Both the position numbers and the translations under genes were made by a program. The notes under the pieces were generated by a model. That model did not search any database. It had not been told where the DNA came from and saw only the letters and a program-made list of their open reading frames with translations. From positions 4,836,001 through 4,900,000 of the forward strand of contig NZ_BAAAWN010000001.1 in the NCBI RefSeq assembly GCF_039535095.1: DNA of 64,000 nt, read 5' to 3'. Of the stretch, positions 56,673 to 64,000 are shown one piece after another. This DNA comes from Arthrobacter ramosus (GTDB taxonomy: Bacteria > Actinomycetota > Actinomycetes > Actinomycetales > Micrococcaceae). Every line of letters starts with the position of its first letter. The stretch's first letter is position 1.

Positions 56673-57920
56673 TTATTCGTACCGCAGGGCGTCGATCGGC
56701 CGTAGCTTCGCCGCCTTGTTGGCCGGGTAGATTCCGAAAACCAGGCCGATCGCCGCGGATACCAGGAACGACAGCCACACGGTCCACCACTGGACTTCGG
56801 GTTGCGTTCCCAGCAAGGGAAAGGCGCTTCCGATGTAGCCCGCGGCAATTCCCAGCACTCCGCCGATCAGCGAAATGATGAGCGATTCGATCAGGAACTG
56901 GCTCACGATGCTGCCCCGCGAGGCTCCGATCGCCTTGCGGATGCCGATTTCGCGTGTACGTTCGGTGACCGTGACGAGCATGATGTTCATGACGCCGATT
57001 CCGCCCACCAGGAGCGAAATGCCGGCCACGGCGCCCAAGAGGATGGTCAGTGTGGCCGTGGTGGTGGTGGCCGTCGTGAGGATCTGCGCCTGGTTCCGCA
57101 CTTGATAGTCACGGTTGGCGGAGGTGACGTTGTGCCTGGCATCGAGGATCATCTGAACCTCGTTCTGGGCCTGGTTCATCACGTCCGCTGACTTCGCCTG
57201 GACAGTGATGGAGGCGAGCGACGGCGAGTATCCGGTGAACTTGTCCTGGGCCGCACTGTAGGGGATCACCACAATGTCGTCTGGATCGTTGAGACCCGAG
57301 GACCCCTTTTGGGCCAGGACGCCGGAGACCACGAAGTTCTGGCCGTTGAGGGCGATCGTCTGCCCCACAGCCGAGGCCACCGAACTGCCCACCAGATCCT
57401 GCGCCACGGTATTGCCGATCACCGCCACTGCGGTGCCGCTGCTGGCGTCACCGTCGCTGAAGTAGGACCCCGCCGCGAGCGTGTCGTTCGAAATGGAAAA
57501 GTACGACGGCGTGGTCCCCACGAACGTTGCGACCGCGTGGGTTGCGTCCTGGTAAGTACCCGTGACGTTCTGTGCCGTGACCACCGGCGCCGTCGCGGCG
57601 ACGTCGGGGGCCATGACGGGATCTGTCAGCGCGGCCATGTCCTGGAGCGTGAGGTTGGTGCCGCGGGACCGCGGACCGGTGACCGCTTGTCCGCCGCCTG
57701 CGGCGCGGCCGCCCGCCGTCGTCTGGCGGCTCACGGTGAGAACGTTGGTTCCCAGCTTGCCGATCTGGGCCTTGATGGCGTTTGAAGTTCCGGCGCCCAC
57801 GGCCAGCAGGATGATGACGGATGCGATGCCGATCAAGATGCCCAGGGTGGTGAGGATGGAGCGCATCTTGTTGGCCATCACCCCGGTCAGGGCGAAGCGA
57901 ACGGATTCGGCGATCATCAT
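56673..57920 (-). CDS. MacB-like ABC transporter permease
   Basis: A 415-residue FtsX-fold permease. The N-terminal helix is TTLGILIGIASVIILLAVGAG (~26-46). The extracytoplasmic MacB-PCD domain spans ~50-280 (GTNVLTVSRQTTAGG, AVIGNTVAQDLVG). The C-terminal three helices include LTILLGAVAGISLLVGGIGV, with the family signature GIGVMNIMLVTVTERTREIGIRKAIGA. It overlaps its ATPase gene by 4 bp. Together with the MacA-like adaptor it forms an efflux system for peptides, lipids or drugs. Confidence 0.94.
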   Translation of the reverse strand: MMIAESVRFALTGVMANKMRSILTTLGILIGIASVIILLAVGAGTSNAIKAQIGKLGTNVLTVSRQTTAGGRAAGGGQAVTGPRSRGTNLTLQDMAALTDPVMAPDVAATAPVVTAQNVTGTYQDATHAVATFVGTTPSYFSISNDTLAAGSYFSDGDASSGTAVAVIGNTVAQDLVGSSVASAVGQTIALNGQNFVVSGVLAQKGSSGLNDPDDIVVIPYSAAQDKFTGYSPSLASITVQAKSADVMNQAQNEVQMILDARHNVTSANRDYQVRNQAQILTTATTTTATLTILLGAVAGISLLVGGIGVMNIMLVTVTERTREIGIRKAIGASRGSIVSQFLIESLIISLIGGVLGIAAGYIGSAFPLLGTQPEVQWWTVWLSFLVSAAIGLVFGIYPANKAAKLRPIDALRYE

Positions 57921-58645
57921 GCCGGCACCGCCGTCGCTACGGGGTGCGCGTTAACGGCGCGGATCCGGTGGTCCTCAATGATGTGCCCGTCCTGGAACCG
58001 CACAACGCGGTTGGCCCGCGCCGCGACGTCGGCCTCGTGGGTGATCATCACAATGGTCCGGCCGTTGGCGTGCAACGACTCGAAGAGATCCAGGATTTCA
58101 TGCGAGGACTTGGTGTCCAAGGCACCCGTAGGCTCGTCGGCCAACAGCAGCACGGGGTTGGTCACGAGTGCCCGGGCGATGGCAACACGCTGCTGCTGTC
58201 CACCGGAGAGCTGTGACGGCTTGTGGTCGGCCCGCTCCGCCAAACCCACTGAATCGAGCACTTCCAAGGCCCGCTCGCGCCGTTCCTTGCGGTGCACTTT
58301 TGCGTAGGCGAGCGGCATGGAGACGTTGTCCACGGCCCGCGTGCGCGGTATCAGGTTGAAGTTCTGGAAGACGAAGCCGATTTTCCGGTTGCGGATCTGC
58401 GCGAGCTGGAATTCGTCCAGGGTCCCGGTATCGATGCCGTCCAGGTGATAAGTCCCCTGGGTGGCGCCGTCGAGGCAGCCGATGATGTTCATCATCGTGG
58501 ACTTTCCGGAGCCCGAGGCGCCGATGATGGCCACGAAGTCGCCTCGGTCAATCGAGATGCTGACGGAATCAAGAGCCCGTACTTCGGCCTCGCCTTTGCC
58601 ATAGATCTTGCTCACGGAATCCAGTTGGATGACAGCGTCGTTCAC
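57917..58645 (-). CDS. MacB-like ABC transporter ATP-binding protein
   Basis: A 242-residue ATPase: Walker A GASGSGKSTMMNIIGCLD (~38-55), Q-loop GFVFQNFNLIPR, signature LSGGQQQRVAIARAL, Walker B VLLLADEPTGALD, H-loop IVMITHEADVA. GTG start at 58643-58645. In E. coli MacB the ATPase and permease are one polypeptide; here they are separate, as usual in Gram-positive bacteria. It lies 6 bp after the adaptor gene and overlaps the permease gene. Confidence 0.95.
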   Translation of the reverse strand: MNDAVIQLDSVSKIYGKGEAEVRALDSVSISIDRGDFVAIIGASGSGKSTMMNIIGCLDGATQGTYHLDGIDTGTLDEFQLAQIRNRKIGFVFQNFNLIPRTRAVDNVSMPLAYAKVHRKERRERALEVLDSVGLAERADHKPSQLSGGQQQRVAIARALVTNPVLLLADEPTGALDTKSSHEILDLFESLHANGRTIVMITHEADVAARANRVVRFQDGHIIEDHRIRAVNAHPVATAVPA

Positions 58646-58651
58646 GGCTGC

Positions 58652-60190
58652 TTACCCGCCATTTCCGCGTGTGCCACCGGTACCGCCCGTAACTCCGGCG
58701 CCGCCTGTGCCACCGAATCCGCCCGTACCGCCAAGTCCGCCCGCCCCGGTTCGTCCGGTGGTGCCGGTGGTGTCCAAGGTGGAGGAGATGGCCGGGAGTT
58801 CAATCTGATCGCCCGCGTTGAGTCCGGTGAGCACCTGGGTGCGGCCGTTGTCCGTGATCCCGGTGGTGATGGCCACCGCCGTCGTGGTCCCGTTCTTCAT
58901 CACGTTGACGGTCTGCTTGGTTCCCGTGGTGGTGATGGCCAGCGAAGGCACCGTCAACGCGTTCTTGGCGGTCGCCGTGGTTACGGAGATGTTTGCGCTC
59001 TGGCCGAGCCGGAGGGCAGCCGGGGGGTTCTTGATGGAGATCGTCACGGGGTAGCTGACCACGTTGTTGGTGGTTGTGGCGTTCTGGGCGATCGCCGTGA
59101 TGGTACCGGTGACGGGTGCCGCGGAGGGGTCGGTCTTGAGTGCCGGGAAGGTGAAGGTGGCTGAGTCGCCGGTCTTCATGGCGGCAATGTCCGATTCGGC
59201 GAAGTTGGCGATCACCTGCAGGTGCGCGGTGTCGCTAATCGTGATCAGTCCGGAGGACGATGTGCTCGCGGCACTCGTGGAAGTGCTGCTCGAGGAACCG
59301 GATGCTCCAGAAGAGCCGGAACCCGAGGACCCGGAAGAGCCGGAGCTGCTGCCGGCGTTGCCTCCGACGACAGCGTTCACGGCGGTGACCGTTCCTGAAA
59401 CCGGGGCCGCGAGGGAGCAGGACGCCAGGTTCTTTGTTGCAGTGTCGACTGCTATCTGGGCAGACGTGGTGTTGGACGTGGCGCCGCCACCGCTCTGGGC
59501 GGAATTGAGGGCCGTCGAAGCCGAGGCGATCTGCTCTTTGTCCTTGAGGGCCGAGCTGGCTTGCTGGTTAGCTGCCTGGGTCAGTGCTTGGTTGTCCTTC
59601 GCCAGCTGGGCCTGTGCCGTGCTGAGCGCGTTCTGCGCCGGCTGGCTGCTGGGCTGGGCACTGGCAGCGGTCTGAGCCGCGGCGACAGTCGCATTGTCAT
59701 TGTTCACGGCCGTCTGCGCGGCGGCTACGGCACTGGCTTGCTGGCTCGCGTCCAGGTTTGCCGTTTGTTGGGCGTTGGCCAGGCTCTGGCTCGCCGAAGC
59801 TACCTGGTTGTTGGCTGAGGCCTGCTGTTGGTTAGCCTGCGCCGCGGCGGAATCCAGTTGGGCCTGGGCAACTGCCAGGGCGTTCTGGGCGTTCGTCGGA
59901 TCAATCGTGACCAGCACCTGCCCGGCCGTGACTTGCTGACCGGTCACGGCGGAGACCGTGGCGATGGGTCCGGTGCAGTTCTGCGCGTTGATGACGGTGG
60001 TGCTTGCGGGCGAGACGTTTCCGCTCGCCGTTGAGACCGCGGCAAGGTCCGCTGCGCTGACGGCGACGGTGCGGGCGGTGGTGTCGGCGGCCGTTTGCGG
60101 CACACCGTTCAGCACGAAGAAGGCGCCGGCGGCAATGCCGATGACGGCCACCCCGATGCCGCTGTTGATGAGTTGAGGCTTTGAGAGCAT
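58652..60190 (-). CDS. MacA-like efflux adaptor (membrane fusion protein) with Gly-rich tail
   Basis: A 512-residue secreted or membrane-anchored adaptor. The N-terminal anchor is INSGIGVAVIGIAAGAFFVL (~8-27). The biotinyl-lipoyl-like halves are at ~45-95 (GPIATVSAVTGQQVTAGQVLVTIDP) and ~265-290 (LAAPVSGTVTAVNAVVGG), separated by a long Ala/Gln coiled coil (~100-250). A Ser/Gly linker of about 35 residues interrupts the second half. The beta-barrel domain follows (ADLRL-like NPPAALRLGQSANISV). The last ~45 residues are GT/GG repeats (GGTGGFGGTGGAGVTGG), presumably contacting the cell wall. First gene of the macAB-like operon. Confidence 0.9.
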   Translation of the reverse strand: MLSKPQLINSGIGVAVIGIAAGAFFVLNGVPQTAADTTARTVAVSAADLAAVSTASGNVSPASTTVINAQNCTGPIATVSAVTGQQVTAGQVLVTIDPTNAQNALAVAQAQLDSAAAQANQQQASANNQVASASQSLANAQQTANLDASQQASAVAAAQTAVNNDNATVAAAQTAASAQPSSQPAQNALSTAQAQLAKDNQALTQAANQQASSALKDKEQIASASTALNSAQSGGGATSNTTSAQIAVDTATKNLASCSLAAPVSGTVTAVNAVVGGNAGSSSGSSGSSGSGSSGASGSSSSTSTSAASTSSSGLITISDTAHLQVIANFAESDIAAMKTGDSATFTFPALKTDPSAAPVTGTITAIAQNATTTNNVVSYPVTISIKNPPAALRLGQSANISVTTATAKNALTVPSLAITTTGTKQTVNVMKNGTTTAVAITTGITDNGRTQVLTGLNAGDQIELPAISSTLDTTGTTGRTGAGGLGGTGGFGGTGGAGVTGGTGGTRGNGG

Positions 60191-60349
60191 GCCCGAAGAC
60201 TATGGTCGCTGTCTTGGAGCATGCCGAGTGCTACCTGATGGTTTACCCTATGTGACGTTCTGCTCGGCGTGCCGCTCTCCTCGGGCATGCGGGGAAGAAC
60301 GACCCTCACCATCTCCACATCCTAAGCAGCCCGCCGATAGTCTGGTGGG

Positions 60350-61846
60350 ATGCGAAGCATGCTGCGATGGGGTTCAGGGCGGATGGCGCGGCTCGATCGG
60401 GCAGCGGTCCGAGCGGTCTCGAGGTGGCCGGAAGGCCAGCACGACCTCATTCTGAAAAACCTTTCGGAGGCTGCCACCAAGGGCAAGCTCTGGTTTGCCG
60501 TAGCCGTAGTTTGCGCGGCATTTCCCGGTAAGCCCCGCAATGCAGCGATCCACGGACTCCTTGCCCTTGGCGTTGCGTCGGCCGTCACCAATCTCGCTTT
60601 CAAGACGCTTCTTCCGCGGACACGGCCATTGCCCGAACTCCTGCCGGCTTTCCGCTTTGTCAACCCGCAACCCACAAGCTCCTCGATGCCTTCGGGCCAT
60701 TCGGCGTCTGCCGTCGCATTCACACTTGGCGTCGGGCTGGTGAGTCCCCGGCTCGGTGCAGTCCTGGCTCCGGTTGCGGCAGGTGTGGCGTACTCCCGGG
60801 TTCATACCGGTGCCCACTGGCCTTCCGACGTGGTTCTCGGCTCGGCGATCGGCGCCGGAGCGGCCCTCGTGACGCGAAAATGGTGGCCGGCCCGGCCTCC
60901 CGTTCCGGCCACGGACCGTTCACCGGCCGATGCCCCCGCAGTCGGCGCCGGCGAGGGGCTGAGTATTGCGGTCAACACCCTCGGCGGTTCCTACTCGCCG
61001 GAGACGCAGCTGCAGCTTCGGGAAATATTCCCCAAGGCGCATATTCGCCTGATTTCTGAGGGCGATGACGTGGTTGCCGAAATCCAGGCCGCAGCAGGGC
61101 GGCCCGGGACGAAGGCTTTGGGCGTGTGGGGCGGCGACGGAACTGTCGGCACTGCCGCGGCGGCCGCCGTCGAGCACTCGCTGCCTTTGCTGGTGCTGCC
61201 CGGCGGAACGCTGAACCATTTCGCACGTGACGTGGACGCCCGGTCCCTCGAAGGGGCCCTCAAAGCCGCCAAAACGGGAGCAGCAGCATGGACGGACGTG
61301 GGTCATGTGAGCGCGGGCCGCGGCGTCGATGGCAAGGACGAGACCACAGAGCTCATCATGCTCAATACGGCAAGCGTTGGTGTCTACCCCAACCTGGTGC
61401 GGCGACGCGAACGGCTGCAACCCGCTCTGGGGAAGCCCCTTGCGGGACTCGTCGCAGGCCTGCGCACCTTCGGCGCGGCAAGGCCCACGACCCTCCGGAT
61501 CAATGGTGTCCCCCACAAGTTGTGGATCCTCTACTTGGGCCGCGGCCGCTACTACCCGCGGGACCTGGCGCCGTTGACCCGTCCCGTGCTTGACGACGGC
61601 GTGCTGGACATCCGCATGGTCACGGCCGATGAGCCTTTTGCGCGGCTGCGTCTGCTGTGGGCGGTCCTCACCGGAACCGTGGGTACCTCCAAGGTGACCC
61701 ACCTTAGTGAGGCTGCGGAGCTCAGCATCGAAGCGATCGGAGAACCGCTAGTGATAGCGGTCGACGGCGAGCCGTTGCCTGGTGTGCGGACCGCGGAGTT
61801 CACTGTGAAGCGCCGGGCGCTGCGGGTGTATTCGCCGCTTTCCTAG
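60350..61846 (+). CDS. bifunctional PAP2 phosphatase / diacylglycerol kinase
   Basis: A 498-residue fusion. The N-terminal ~200 residues are a membrane PAP2 phosphatase with all three motifs: KTLLPRTRP, PSGHS and YSRVHTGAHWPSDVVLG. The C-terminal ~300 residues are a lipid kinase of the DAGK/YegS type, with ATP-site GGDGTVGTAAAAAVE and LPGGTLNHFARD. One half adds phosphate to lipid substrates and the other removes it, a pairing seen in actinobacterial lipid turnover; the substrates are undetermined. ATG start at 60350. Confidence 0.92.
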   Translation: MRSMLRWGSGRMARLDRAAVRAVSRWPEGQHDLILKNLSEAATKGKLWFAVAVVCAAFPGKPRNAAIHGLLALGVASAVTNLAFKTLLPRTRPLPELLPAFRFVNPQPTSSSMPSGHSASAVAFTLGVGLVSPRLGAVLAPVAAGVAYSRVHTGAHWPSDVVLGSAIGAGAALVTRKWWPARPPVPATDRSPADAPAVGAGEGLSIAVNTLGGSYSPETQLQLREIFPKAHIRLISEGDDVVAEIQAAAGRPGTKALGVWGGDGTVGTAAAAAVEHSLPLLVLPGGTLNHFARDVDARSLEGALKAAKTGAAAWTDVGHVSAGRGVDGKDETTELIMLNTASVGVYPNLVRRRERLQPALGKPLAGLVAGLRTFGAARPTTLRINGVPHKLWILYLGRGRYYPRDLAPLTRPVLDDGVLDIRMVTADEPFARLRLLWAVLTGTVGTSKVTHLSEAAELSIEAIGEPLVIAVDGEPLPGVRTAEFTVKRRALRVYSPLS

Positions 61847-62011
61847 TGCGCTCCTGGTGTCGGGAAGACCTGGCCGCTGCCGGCATCATCCATAGGGACT
61901 ACCCTGAGCGGCCCCTGAATCATCCCTGAGACCGGCGAATTCCGATCTACCGGTGGCTAGCGTTGTACCTACAGTCACCACACAGCTGCAGCAAGCGGAG
62001 GGAACGCTTCC

Positions 62012-63010
62012 ATGATTGAGGCAACAGGCTTGAGGAAGGTCTACGGCGCAAAGACAGCCGTGGACGGAATCAGCTTCACCGTACAGCCCGGGAAAGTCAC
62101 GGGCTTCCTTGGCCCGAACGGCGCCGGCAAGTCCACCACCATGCGCATGATCATGGGTCTCGACCGCCCGACGTCGGGCGACGTCATCGTCAACGGCAAG
62201 CATTACTCCCAGCACAAAGACCCGCTCCACCAAGTGGGAGCGCTGCTCGATGCAAAGGCGGTGCACACCAGCCGCAGCGCGTACAACCACCTGCGAGCCA
62301 TGGCCGCCACCCACGGGATTCCGAACTCGCGCGTTGAGGAAGTCATCGAGATGACGGGCCTCACCGCAGTTGCCAAGAAGAAGGCCGGAGGGTTCTCCCT
62401 CGGCATGGGCCAGCGGCTTGGCATCGCCAACGCACTCCTGGGTGACCCCCAAACGCTCATCCTCGACGAACCGGTCAACGGACTCGATCCCGAGGGCGTC
62501 CAGTGGGTCAGGAACCTTGCACGCTACCTGGCAAGCCAGGGCAAGACCATCTTCATTTCCAGCCACCTCATGTCCGAGATGGCCCAGACCGCGGACCACC
62601 TCATTGTGATCGGTCGCGGCAAAATCATTGCAGACACCACGGTGGATGCGCTGATTGAGAGCCAGTCCCGCAAACGCACTTTGGTCCGTACCGCGGAGAC
62701 AACGCGCCTGACCGAGTTGCTGGCCCGCGACGGTGTCCGGGTGGAGCAGAACGAACGTGAAACCCTGGAAGTGTACGGGGTGGAGCCGCTCCGCATCGCC
62801 GAGCTCGCCCTCGACAACCGGGTACTTGTTTACGAGCTCACTCCGCTTACGTCGTCGCTGGAAGAGGCCTACTTCCAGCTGACCAAGGACGAAGTGGAAT
62901 ACCACTCGCACATCACCGGCGGACCGGCAGCACCAGGCGGGCCCCTGGACGGAAGCCCCGCCGGCGTCGGCGCCACATCTGCTGCCACCATGGAAGGGAT
63001 CCAGTCATGA
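62012..63010 (+). CDS. ABC-2 type exporter ATP-binding protein
   Basis: A 332-residue ATPase of the BcrA/NatA group. Walker A is LGPNGAGKSTTMRMIMGLDRP (about residues 35-55), the signature is FSLGMGQRLGIANALL, Walker B is LILDEPVNGLDPEG, and the H-loop is ISSHLMSEMAQTADHL. The C-terminal ~110 residues include a DUF4162-like domain and a Gly/Pro/Ala-rich tail. The ATG start at 62012 follows GGAGGGAACGCTTCC. Its stop overlaps the permease ATG by 4 bp. Such pairs often give peptide-antibiotic resistance or export. Confidence 0.94.
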   Translation: MIEATGLRKVYGAKTAVDGISFTVQPGKVTGFLGPNGAGKSTTMRMIMGLDRPTSGDVIVNGKHYSQHKDPLHQVGALLDAKAVHTSRSAYNHLRAMAATHGIPNSRVEEVIEMTGLTAVAKKKAGGFSLGMGQRLGIANALLGDPQTLILDEPVNGLDPEGVQWVRNLARYLASQGKTIFISSHLMSEMAQTADHLIVIGRGKIIADTTVDALIESQSRKRTLVRTAETTRLTELLARDGVRVEQNERETLEVYGVEPLRIAELALDNRVLVYELTPLTSSLEEAYFQLTKDEVEYHSHITGGPAAPGGPLDGSPAGVGATSAATMEGIQS

Positions 63011-63897
63011 GCACCACCACCGTCAGCAAGAAACATGCGATCCCGTCGGCCGGGACCGGTGGCGTCACTTTCCTCCGGGTACTGAACTCCGAATCCATCA
63101 AGTTCCGGACCCTCATGAGCACCAAGCTCCTGTTGGTCCTAACCTTCGTGGCGATTGTCGGCATCGGCCTGCTGTCCGCCCTTGTCCGCTGGAACTTCAT
63201 CAACCAGATGGTCGAAGTCGGCCGGCAGGGTCACAAGGAAACGGTGCAGCAAGCCGTTGACTCCTTCCCGCCAGGTTCGGGATTCAACCTCTACAACCTG
63301 CCGAACGCCGGACTCAACATCGGCATCCTCGTCATGGGTTCCCTGGCCGTACTCTTCATTGCCTCCGAGTACGCCACCGGCATGATCCGGTCAACCATGA
63401 ACGCGGCTCCGGGCAGGCTCTCCACCTTCGGCGCCAAAGCCGTGGTCCTGGTTGTGGTCTCCTACGTCCTTTCGGTTGTGGCCGGCGTCGTGACCTTCCT
63501 GGTGGCGTCACCCATGTTTGCCAACTTTGCCCTTGACCTCGGCTGGAACACGGACGGTGTCCTCTACAGCGTCTTCACCGGCGGCCTTTATGTCTCCGGG
63601 GTCGCGCTGATCGGCCTCTCGCTCGGAACACTGCTGAAGAACCCGGCCGGCGGCATCACTGTCCTGGTGGGCATCATGTTCGTCCTCCCGTTCGCCGGCC
63701 AGTTCCTCGGCCTCGCACCGGGAGAATTTTGGAAGTACGTCCCGCAGTACCTGCCCAGTGAGGCCGGTGGCCGTTTCTTGTCGATCGGCCACGTAGACGG
63801 CACCCTGGATCCATGGGCGGGCGGCCTCGTGTTCCTTGGCTACGTCATCTTGTTCATGGTTCCTGCCCTCATTGTTCTCAAGAAGCGCGACGTCTGA
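63007..63897 (+). CDS. ABC-2 type exporter permease
   Basis: A 296-residue membrane protein with six predicted membrane segments. The first is LLLVLTFVAIVGIGLLSALV near residue 40. The sequence LFIASEYATGMIRSTMNAAPGR is the ABC-2 core helix and loop, and later helices include GLVFLGYVILFMVPALIVL near the end. The N-terminal ~35 residues are polar. It pairs with the ATPase gene it overlaps (ATGA). The substrate is not predictable from sequence. Confidence 0.9.
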   Translation: MSTTTVSKKHAIPSAGTGGVTFLRVLNSESIKFRTLMSTKLLLVLTFVAIVGIGLLSALVRWNFINQMVEVGRQGHKETVQQAVDSFPPGSGFNLYNLPNAGLNIGILVMGSLAVLFIASEYATGMIRSTMNAAPGRLSTFGAKAVVLVVVSYVLSVVAGVVTFLVASPMFANFALDLGWNTDGVLYSVFTGGLYVSGVALIGLSLGTLLKNPAGGITVLVGIMFVLPFAGQFLGLAPGEFWKYVPQYLPSEAGGRFLSIGHVDGTLDPWAGGLVFLGYVILFMVPALIVLKKRDV

Positions 63898-63961
63898 TTC
63901 GCGGTCGACTGATTCGCAATCCAGGGACATCCACTCCAGGCAAGGCCACTAGGCTCAAGCC

Positions 63962-64000
63962 ATGAGTGAAGAGTTGCCAGCAAAGGACGCGTCGGCCCAC
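63962..64000 (+). CDS. start of an unidentified protein (partial)
   Basis: An ATG at 63962 opens a frame of 13 codons (MSEELPAKDASAH) running off the right edge. The acidic, polar start is plausible for a regulator or enzyme but identifies nothing. It follows the ABC permease gene on the same strand after 64 bp, and no clear ribosome site is visible. Confidence 0.45.
   Translation, partial: MSEELPAKDASAH

Overview
The window reads as the replication-origin region of a high-GC actinobacterium of the family Micrococcaceae (Arthrobacter, Paenarthrobacter or Pseudarthrobacter type). The evidence is gene order: gyrA-gyrB-dciA-recF-gnd-dnaN-[oriC]-dnaA on the minus strand and rpmH-rnpA-yidD-yidC-jag-rsmG-parA-parB on the plus strand, followed by trxA-trxB and murJ. 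Assignments rest on motif recognition and gene order; no database search was possible.

Layout. 1-5.8 kb: a gene tail, rhomboid protease, peptidyl-prolyl isomerase, an amphipathic-repeat membrane protein, a GT2 glycosyltransferase, an EamA transporter, tRNA-Ala(TGC), a 38-residue DLW-39-type protein, tRNA-Ile(GAT) and DUF3566. 5.8-23 kb: the gyrase/replication cluster, a two-part oriC flanking dnaA, then the rpmH-to-parB cluster. 23-28.9 kb: an almost 6 kb stretch with no convincing gene. It holds nine perfect parS sites and one near-perfect site, plus a 25-bp direct repeat that carries pairs of DnaA boxes. 29-37.3 kb: trxA, trxB, a split MurJ-partner protein, murJ, a NUDIX hydrolase, a CCA-adding-type nucleotidyltransferase and a histidine phosphatase.

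37.3-40 kb: two tiny ORFs with strong Shine-Dalgarno sequences end in a terminator. A 1.79 kb element with IS1634/IS1549-type ends has inserted into that terminator. It kept only the two ends of its transposase, carries a secreted GH25/DUF1906-like gene and a GH15 tail, and is flanked by a 35-bp duplication of the terminator. 40-64 kb: accessory genes, including a GT-C (GT87) glycosyltransferase with an FAD oxidoreductase, an HxlR/NAD(P)-binding pair, an ABC exporter beside a two-component system, a MecA-like penicillin-binding lipoprotein, an FAD monooxygenase with TetR and a clear operator, an ABC-F protein, an MFS transporter behind a DeoR remnant, a macAB-like operon, a PAP2-diacylglycerol kinase fusion and an ABC-2 exporter.

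Together the core genes run initiation (DnaA, oriC, DciA, DnaN, RecF, gyrase), origin segregation (ParAB-parS), membrane insertion (YidC/YidD/Jag) and redox and cell-wall export (Trx, MurJ). Two dispersed palindromic repeat families sit at gene ends. The strongest candidates for something undescribed are the gene-free parS/DnaA-box region and the passenger-carrying IS-like element.
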